In this document: positions 57,003-64,000 of the stretch, piece by piece
How positions within the stretch are numbered: position 1 is the stretch's first letter
How the letters are laid out: every line of letters begins with the position of its first letter
Assembly (NCBI GenBank): GCA_963814985.1
Contig: CAWFFV010000002.1
Coordinates: forward strand, 186,001 to 250,000
Direction of reading: 5' to 3'
Length of the DNA: 64,000 nt
DNA from: CAWFFV01 sp963814985
Lineage (GTDB): Bacteria > Chloroflexota > Ktedonobacteria > Ktedonobacterales > Ktedonobacteraceae
Program-made: the position numbers and the translations under genes
The notes under the pieces: model-generated
Database searches by the model: none
What the model was told of the DNA's origin: nothing
What the model saw: the letters and a program-made list of their open reading frames with translations, nothing else

Positions 57003-60000
57003 ATGCAAGGTACCTTTGAAACATGGTCCGCAACCATGAATGAAACCACACAAGAGGATCTTCTGCATCCACTTGCTCAGTTCGTTGAAATATTACAAAA
57101 GCAGCCGAACGGCCCCCACGGGTATCGCCTTCGACGTATTATCTTGACCAACTTCTGGCTCTATGGGCAACAGGAATTTGAGATTCCGCACGGACGGCTT
57201 TTCCTGGCAGGAGAAAATGCCAGCGGCAAATCCACCGTGATGACTGCCGCCTTGCCTCTCGCTCTCGATGGAGACCTGCGCCCCAATCGTATTGATACCT
57301 TCGGGGGACGTGATCGACGTATCGAATATTACGTCCTTGGGGGAACCACATCTGCCACACCCTTCAGCCATGAGCGGCGCACATCCTACATTGCCCTCGA
57401 ATTCAGAGTGGTGCGATCCCAATAATCCGCCTATTGCTGAGGAACTACGCCAGCGATGGGAGAATGGAGAGCATGAGAGAACACGCTTCCTCACCATCGG
57501 CTTGAGTCTGGCCGGCAATGTGAATGCAAGTGAACGCATACGCCCACTACGCTTTTTGATCACTGATGGCTCTCGCCTGGGATATGACATTCATACCACC
57601 TATGAGACCGGACACAATCAGCAGAAACGAGCCTACGACCATAGTCGATTTAAGCAAGTCCTCGAAGGTCGCGGGGTAATATGTGAGTCGCAAGCCGAAT
57701 ACGAACGGCAGGTAGCACGCTATCTGTTTGGCTTTAATGATGTAAAAGACTTTCAAAAGCTGATCAATCTCTTACTCGTGCTACGTCGTCCTAATTTGAG
57801 TTCCGAACTGAACTTCTCAAAAGTTCACGAATATCTCAAACAATCGCTACGCAAAATCTCAAGTGAAACCACTAACCGTGTGATTGGCACCATTGAGCGC
57901 ATCGATGCCATCCAGAGCGAGATAGAACGTATCCAGGAAGCATATGATGCTACCGAGCGTCTTCATAGAGCACAACAAAGCCTGGTTCTCAGCAGAACAC
58001 AAATAGCTGCGTGTGGATATGTAGCCGCACAACTCACAGAAGACACTCTACAAAATCGAGTCTCCAGGCTACGCCAGGATCTCTCACATGCAAACAACGA
58101 GCACACACAGGCTCAAACGCGTTCCCAGACATTACAAATAGAGCAGGCTCAGGCAAACGGTCAGATTAAAGCTCTGGAGGCCAGTGAGGGACTTCAGGTA
58201 GCGAAGCAACTCGCGACGGCTCGCGAGCGTGTGCGGGAAACTGAAGCACAACGACAACTTCAGGAACAAAGCTTGCAGGTCGCTCGCTATTCACTTCAAA
58301 CCAACGCAAAAAATCTGCAACGCCAGCATCTTCGCTTTGAAAAGATGAAAACGGAGAGCCTCACCCAGCTTCAGGAACTACATTCCATTGCGGCTGAGGA
58401 GTGCTACTGGGAACTCGCAGCATTTCAGCTAGAGGAGGCCTTACGCCAGATCACAACCATTTCCACAGAGGCACCCTCTGCCCCAGAAGTTCCTCCAGGC
58501 ATAACCACACTTCTTAGTATACAATCAGAAGAACGCCTTACCTGGCTATGCCATCTCGAAGAGTTACATCAGCAACGTGAGAAACTGGAAACCAAAGTAC
58601 AGAATGCTCGTTCTCTTGAAACAACACGTTTCCAGGAATTGGATGAAGCACGCCGCCGTTTTCAATCGGCACGAGATCGCGCCTATACGGCTCAGCAGAA
58701 TCTCACAAAAACACTTGAACAGTTTATTATAACCAGCGAAGCCGTCACATCTTTCTCTTCCCTGTCCACCATCGATGAGTATATACAGCAGCAAACTGAG
58801 ATAGTGGACGATGAGTCTCTTCCCGGTAGTATCGTAGAGCAATTTACGGCAACCTTGCAGGGATATCGCCAGATCATAGAAACACTCGAAAACGAACTCA
58901 CCAGCATAGCAGACCAGATCCAGGGTGAGCTGAACGAGTTGCAACTTCTGACTGGTAGTAAGAACCATGAGGTTTCCGAGCTCGAGGCTATCTACGAGCA
59001 GAAACTCTCCGAACCAGAGTTCACACCTCAGCGCTCTCCACGTCACACCATGGCACGGGCAAAACTTGCAGAACAGGGGATTCATGCCTTACCTCTCTAC
59101 GCCTTGCTCGATCTTGCTCCTGGTGTTGACAGCGAAGAAGCTGGACGCATCGAATATATGCTAGAGGATGCCGGTCTGCTTGATGCGCTCGTTATAGCAT
59201 CTGAACAGGCCGCCGCAGCAGATGCCTTACTGGTCGCAGAGGGGTTGAGCGATTGCCGCCTGGATATCACCACAATCAGCAGAAGCACAGGGGATCTCCA
59301 GAAGATGCAAGCTTCGTTGCAACACAAACTTTGTTTTGATACTTCCGTGAACGATGAGCAATACGGGGACAACCAGAGCTGGGAGGCAACGACAACAGCA
59401 ATCTTAACAGCTATCGGATATCACACGAAGACAGGTGAGACTCTCTGTGCCATGAACGAGGACGGCACCTGGACACACGGTTTGCTCACGGGACATGCCA
59501 GCAGTGGAGAAGCACGCTATATTGGGAAAGCCACTCGTCAACGGGCACGACAACAAGAACTGGATACACTGAACGAGAAGCGCACACAGCTAAACCAGGA
59601 ATTAAAGTGGCTCTATGGTCGACTGGCACAGTATGAAGAGCAGTTGACACAGGTGCAGGAAAAGCAAACCCACCTGCGCAAAGTTCTGGCTCAGAGTAAC
59701 TTAGAGGAAATCTCTGTGGAACTTTCGCATGTCAATATGAGCCTGGATGAGATGACAAAGAAGTATCAGAAGGCCCGTCAGCAAACGCAAGAGGTAAGAC
59801 AAAGTTATAACGTACTTCTTGCTCAATTAGAGCGAGAGAGTCAGAACATCGGTCCCCTGGCAGGTGATATAAAGCGAGTACAGGGTGCACTCGTCGGGGT
59901 TATCAAGCTGAAAAATCAGGCTAAATCTGTGCAGGTGCAACTGGAAAATATCACACACACCTGGGAGGAGTACCATAAAGAGCAAGTAGCACGAGAGCAG

Positions 60001-61419
60001 GCCCAAGCCAACGAAGCCAACGTTACCCGCTTATACGAGCAGATCTGTCATCAGGCCTTCCAGGTTCAGGCAGAGGCACAAGAGCTACAACAGATAGCCG
60101 AAATGGCCAACGTAGAGGAACTGGGAGAGCGCTTACGCGAATTACGTGAGCTGAGTGAACGATTGTCCACACAACTTGACGAGGCTAAAGCACACACAAT
60201 ACGTGCTGATGAACGTGCCAGGAATGTCGAGTCTCATCTTGCAGAAGTTGAAGTACAGTTACAGCAAGCGCTGGGAGAACGTACTGAACGGCAGCAACGC
60301 TTTGTCGATCTCCTGGGAGCATACCCTGTCGAGGCGCTTGCCGCCGCACAACAGGTGGCAAGTGCGAGGAATACGATCAGTGCAGCCAGGAAACTACTTG
60401 GGCCAACTTTCCGTGAAGGGGATCTCCAGGCCAGAAAAGAACAATTGGAGAGCGAATATCGGGATACCTATAATGCTCTCTCTCGTACCTTTAATCGGGA
60501 ACAATCATTCTTGCTCGAATATGGACCAAACTTAGACGATCAAGGCCATGTCCTTTTCTTGAACGAGAACAAAAGTCGGCCTGTTGATCTCCTTGGGATA
60601 CTGAGTGACCGGATAGAGATGCAGAGGACGCTGCTTGGGCAAGAGGACAGACAACTCTTCGAGGACTTCCTTTTGCAAGAGATTACCGAAGCCATCCGTA
60701 CCCATATCCTTGAGTCAGAAGAATGGGTTCAGCAAATCAACGGCGTTCTGAGCGGACTCCCAATGATCGGTGAACACTACTCCTTACAGTGGAAACCTGA
60801 GATCGAGTATGATCTGGCAAAACCTGGTGGTCACCTTGCTCAACACTACAAGCTTCTACGCAAACCAGCACAGACTCTGACCACCGAGGAGACAGAAATC
60901 CTCATGGGAGCGTTCCGTCAGGAAATCGAAGCTGTACGGTTGCGACAACAGGATAATCCTGACACGAACTTTATGGATGCACTGGAGGAGGTCTTTGACT
61001 ATCGTGAGTGGTTCCACTTCGATGTCCTGGTTACGCCTCTAGGCGGCCAGCGTCAACGCCTGACAGATCGCATAGCAGGGACGCGTAGCGGAGCAGAACA
61101 GCTTTTCGCGCTCTATGTTCCACTCTTTGCCGCCCTGGGCGCACTTTACAGAACTGCGGCCCCTGGCGCACCACGCTTACTCGCGCTGGACGAAGCATTT
61201 GATAAGGTCAGTGTTGCCAATACCCAACGGATCATGGAATTCCTTGTCTCACAAGATTTCCAATGGATTATGACCGGGCCACAAATTAGTGGAACAGGGG
61301 CAAAGATATCAGCTTGCGCAAGATATTTGATGCTTCATGAAAAAGGTTTACCATTTGCCACTGCTTCCGCATCCTTCTGGAGCGAAAGCCAAAATCTTCA
61401 GGAGGCTGAAGAGAATTAG
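57003..61419 (+). pseudogene. jetC: Wadjet type II component JetC, SMC-like ATPase, frame-broken near the N-terminus
   Basis: TIGR02680-type SMC-like ATPase of about 1,471 residues. Walker A is GENASGKSTVMTAA (about residue 70). Very long coiled-coil stretches (about residues 250-500 and 750-1130) surround a hinge-like middle. The C-terminal ATPase half has SGAEQLFALYVPLFAALGALY as signature and LLALDEAFDKVSVAN as Walker B. JetC drives loop extrusion on plasmid DNA. The frame changes at about 57405-57410; removal of one A in GAATTCAGAGTGG would give EFEWCDPNNPP. If real it would disable the system, but it may be a sequencing error. The start is the ATG at 57003 with AGAGGAAAAA before it. Confidence 0.82.
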
Positions 61420-62852
61420 TGGGTGACCAGCAGACAATGGCGAATGTTCAGCAAGCTATTGCGTTTCTCCAACAGGCAGGCTTTGTCCGTCTGTTGGAGA
61501 GACTCCGTGCGAAATACGTCCAGATAGGACACGTGGGTGGACAGATCGTCATAGAAGATAGTACGGCTCATGAACGTCGAGAGCTAAGCAGTTTTCTCGG
61601 CAAAGCTCCTTACCATCATGGTAGCATCACAGTAAAGCTCACCGACATAGATACAGCTCTCAGGCACAGCCGCTTTGCCTGTACCCTACCGGATGTCCTC
61701 AGTGCCTTCTTTCCTGACCAGCCCCTCATTACACGCAAAGAACAAAAGGCAACGCACCTTCTTCACCAGACTGACTTTCATACGGCTCTCACTTCTATTG
61801 CCACAGAACTCTCCCAGGAATCACGCGGTCGATCCTGGCTGGCGCATGGACAACATGGACAGGAGTGGCTCTTTTCTCGCTATAAAAATGCCCCAACATC
61901 TGAACAGGAGCAGCAACTTGCTCTTATCCGCTACATTGCAAGCATTCTTGATCGGTTACCAGAACCCGGCTCTTATGAACGATTAGCACTTTTTGCCCAA
62001 CGTACCAGCGGCAACCCACATACACTCGATCCCGATAGGGCCGCAGGTCGCCTCTTTTTATTTGCCCTTGAGGATCTCGCCAAAGATCAGGAACCTGTCA
62101 CCTCAGCCGTCCAGCGAGACCGGGCACAGGAACTACGCTTATACGACTATGCCGGTCTATTAGTTGATGGCATCTCATCAAGCGTTGCAGTTTTCAACCT
62201 TGCCAGTGCATGGACTTACACAGGGACTCTTGACCCACTCTTGCAAATAGCGGGTGAGCGTGTACTTCTTCTCCCATTGCGTCAGTTACAGGAGTGGCAA
62301 AGGGTTCTCCCCACAACACCCGAGATTTACGTAATCGAAAATCCCCAGGTATTTGAAGAGGTTATCACAGGACTTCTTCGACAGACCAGATCATCACAGG
62401 AGAAACGCGTTCCTGACAGCGACGAGAACTTCTCTCCAGCGTCGACATTTCCAGACAGCCCGAAAAATATCTCGTTACCCACAATAGTGTGTACATCAGG
62501 TTGGCCTAGTCTGGCGGCACAGATCTTACTCGATCTCCTGGTAGATCAATCAACGTCTACCTGTCTCTACTATAGCGGCGACTTTGACTTAAAAGGTTTA
62601 CAGATCGCCGCCCATCTCATGACACGTTACCCAGATCACTGCCATCCCTGGCACTTTGACCCCACATCCTACCTCTGCTCCCTGCAATCCGACGGTGTTG
62701 TGGCTCCTCCTAATGAACTGGCGATGCTCAATACACTCCCCAATATCTTTGCGCCACTGGTAGCCACAATGCAAGAAAAGGCTAAGTGGGCATATCAAGA
62801 AGGGATCACACCCTTACTACTAGCCGATGTGGGTTTTGTCGTCTGTGGCTGA
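61419..62852 (+). CDS. jetD: Wadjet type II component JetD, DUF2399 toprim-like nuclease subunit
   Basis: 477 residues of the DUF2399 (TIGR02679) family. The C-terminal half has the toprim pattern: an acidic IEN strand (EIYVIENPQVFEEV) and DFDLKGLQIAAHLM with the D-x-D pair, and HPWHFDPTSY. JetD cuts plasmid DNA after the SMC complex extrudes a loop. The start is GTG at 61419, overlapping the stop of jetC (TAGTG), with GGAGG about 15 bases upstream; ATG at 61437 is an alternative. The last six residues, GFVVCG, are coded by the left arm of palindromic element H, whose insertion appears to have replaced the original end. Confidence 0.85.
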   Translation: MGDQQTMANVQQAIAFLQQAGFVRLLERLRAKYVQIGHVGGQIVIEDSTAHERRELSSFLGKAPYHHGSITVKLTDIDTALRHSRFACTLPDVLSAFFPDQPLITRKEQKATHLLHQTDFHTALTSIATELSQESRGRSWLAHGQHGQEWLFSRYKNAPTSEQEQQLALIRYIASILDRLPEPGSYERLALFAQRTSGNPHTLDPDRAAGRLFLFALEDLAKDQEPVTSAVQRDRAQELRLYDYAGLLVDGISSSVAVFNLASAWTYTGTLDPLLQIAGERVLLLPLRQLQEWQRVLPTTPEIYVIENPQVFEEVITGLLRQTRSSQEKRVPDSDENFSPASTFPDSPKNISLPTIVCTSGWPSLAAQILLDLLVDQSTSTCLYYSGDFDLKGLQIAAHLMTRYPDHCHPWHFDPTSYLCSLQSDGVVAPPNELAMLNTLPNIFAPLVATMQEKAKWAYQEGITPLLLADVGFVVCG

Positions 62853-62927
62853 AGTTGCGCCGCAACTCCAGCCACAGACGACAAAACCCACATAAAAACA
62901 GCTTTGCGATGCGCCTCACCCGCTCCA
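62827..62927 (+). repeat. Palindromic element, copy H
   Basis: 33-bp arms (62827-62859 and 62861-62893) around a single C, with one internal mismatch and centre TTGCG-C-CGCAA. The downstream block reads GCTTTGCGATGCGCC, a decayed form of the family block. The left arm codes the last residues and stop codon of jetD. Confidence 0.8.
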
Positions 62928-63023
62928 TATACGTTTTAAGCTATTTTGTGACCCATTTATAACAAAATCATTGGAAAATGTGATACTTCTGTAACCTGGT
63001 AGTTCTATAGTAGATAGTGAGCA

Positions 63024-63038
63024 CAGTGGATACCACTG
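63024..63038. promoter_or_regulatory. Possible operator upstream of hsp20
   Basis: CAGTGG-ATA-CCACTG is a perfect 6-bp inverted repeat about 70 bases before the Hsp20 start, and CCACAGTG follows nearby. It is not a CIRCE element. Regulatory use is inference. Confidence 0.35.
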
Positions 63039-63108
63039 ATATACCACAGTGTACCAGATAGGGAAAACCTATTTACATTAGACATTCAAACGTCAAAGGA
63101 GAAAAATA

Positions 63109-63582
63109 ATGTCTTTAATACCAAGAGATCCATTCGATGCATTGATGCCTCTACGCGAAGCGATAAATCGCCTGTTTGAGGATAGCTTTGTTGGGCCACG
63201 CTTCGAGTTACTAAGCAATCGCGCTTTTCCGGTTGATATCTACGAGACAGAAAACCACCAGCAGTATGTCATTGAGGTAGCCCTCCCTGGTATCAAACCT
63301 GATGAAGTACAGATTACTGCGATGGGTGACACGTTGACCATTAGAGCCACACAGAAACGTGACGAGAAGACCGGAAAAGGTACATATGTGCGCCGTGAGC
63401 GCTATGAGGGAGAGATAAGCCGGATGGTTTCGTTACCTACCCTCATTGATGCCGACAAGGTCCAGGCAACCTATGAGCATGGTATCCTCACGCTCCATGT
63501 TCCTAAAGTAGAGGCCGCTAAACCCAAACAAATCTCTGTTCGGATTAAAGAGAAAGAGTTGGCAGGTGCAGGTACCCGCTAA
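63109..63582 (+). CDS. hsp20: Hsp20/alpha-crystallin small heat-shock protein
   Basis: 157 residues, normal size. The alpha-crystallin domain runs from about residue 41 to 140 (FPVDIYETENHQQYVIEVALPGIKPDEVQIT), and GILTLHVPKVEAAKPKQI is the C-terminal signature, with a short KEKELAG tail. It prevents aggregation of unfolded proteins. AAAGGAG 10 bases before the ATG at 63109. Confidence 0.92.
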   Translation: MSLIPRDPFDALMPLREAINRLFEDSFVGPRFELLSNRAFPVDIYETENHQQYVIEVALPGIKPDEVQITAMGDTLTIRATQKRDEKTGKGTYVRRERYEGEISRMVSLPTLIDADKVQATYEHGILTLHVPKVEAAKPKQISVRIKEKELAGAGTR

Positions 63583-63598
63583 AGTATTGGTAGCAGCA

Positions 63599-63637
63599 CA
63601 AGCATCCATCGTACAAAAGATGTACAATGGATGCTTG
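63599..63637 (+). terminator. Terminator of hsp20
   Basis: CAAGCATCCATCGTACA pairs with TGTACAATGGATGCTTG (one bulge) around AAAGA; a TTTTC run follows within a few bases. Confidence 0.7.
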
Positions 63638-63654
63638 TCGCTTTTCTATGATAA

Positions 63655-63775
63655 GTCACCTGGTCTCTTTTCATATGCGCCGCCTTCGGCGGTGGAGATA
63701 AGAGGTTTTGTGGGGAGACCCCGCACCCCCCAAAGGGGCCTTGCAGGCCCCTTTGAACCCCCTGCTGAGTAGTTA
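63655..63775 (+). repeat. Palindromic element, copy I (longer subfamily)
   Basis: The right end is CTGAGTAGTTAC-like (GCTGAGTAGTTAC ends at 63776). GTCACC flanks it on both sides (63655-63660 and 63777-63782). Inside are GCCGCCTTCGGCGG and CAAAGGGGCCTTGCAGGCCCCTTTG, hairpins also found in copy D. The left end is not clear. Confidence 0.65.
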
Positions 63776-63782
63776 CGTCACC

Positions 63783-64000
63783 CCTCTTCTCAGAAGGGTG
63801 ATATCTTTTTGGACCAGTTGCTCTCTTGCATTTTATACATAGAGACGTTTTTATGACGGAGAGAATATAACAAACATATATTGCATTTTTATCTTGACAA
63901 ACAGCACGACATTATGTACAGTATAATATGTATCTAATATGATAAATGTTAACTGTAGTTATGTTTATTGAGCATTGCTCGTGCACTGATCACATCACTA
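63783..64000. other. Right-edge region
   Basis: No gene seen in the last 218 bases. TCACCC/GGGTGA with an inner TTCT/AGAA pair (63778-63801) followed by TTTTT may be a terminator. The rest is AT-rich and may hold the promoter of a gene beyond the edge. Confidence 0.35.

Noticed and set aside
63894..63927. TTGACA and TATAAT near the right edge
   Set aside because: The spacer is 22 bases, too long for a usual promoter.

Overview
This looks like a chromosomal window from a Ktedonobacteria-type member of the Chloroflexota. The reasons are an inference from gene content: many serine/threonine kinases with extracellular tails, XRE-TPR regulators, TPR proteins, secreted beta-sandwich and lectin-like proteins with Thr/Pro linkers, GAF/PAS histidine kinases, and a LysW-dependent lysine pathway governed by T-boxes. 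No rRNA or tRNA gene and no CRISPR array was seen.

Layout. 1-7.1 kb: the tail of a secreted beta-sandwich protein, a small hypothetical, an XRE-TPR/Nudix/GNAT operon, a methyltransferase and a secreted propeller-lectin protein. 7.2-17.4 kb: the best organised region. A good promoter (7349-7378) drives a long leader with two tandem T-box riboswitches (readable specifiers AAG and AAA, both lysine), followed by lysW-lysX-lysY-lysZ-lysJK-homocitrate synthase-homoaconitase large and small subunits-homoisocitrate dehydrogenase. Together they make lysine through alpha-aminoadipate on the LysW carrier protein. LysJ and LysK are fused in one polypeptide. 17.5-35.2 kb: two TPR proteins, a phosphotransferase, a HAD hydrolase, two serine/threonine kinases, an SRPBCC protein, IlvD, a lipoprotein, a DUF2795 protein, an SDR, a membrane MutS-like ATPase and a SirB1-like protein. 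35.6-39 kb: two paralogous membrane proteins next to a ferredoxin/GltD-like flavoprotein, possibly one redox module. 39.4-53.6 kb: signalling genes (three histidine kinases, two response regulators, a double universal stress protein), a phosphoribulokinase-like kinase divergent from a CbbR-like LysR regulator, and an acyl-CoA dehydrogenase-fold protein. 53.9-62.9 kb: a complete four-gene Wadjet type II anti-plasmid cassette (DUF2397, DUF2398, SMC-like ATPase, DUF2399). 63.1 kb: a small heat-shock protein.

Two features cut across the window. First, a dispersed family of about nine palindromic elements sits mostly between genes. The full copies are about 150-160 bp, with ends like GTAACTACTCAG / CTGAGTAGTTAC, a conserved GCGAAGCGCC...GGCGCTGAGGAATC block, and long near-perfect palindromic cores whose middles differ from copy to copy. 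One or two copies are longer and more complex. Second, at least eleven otherwise well conserved genes are broken by single-base frame changes, several in short homopolymers. This suggests residual sequencing error as much as real gene decay, so these genes are described here as single genes with a frame break.
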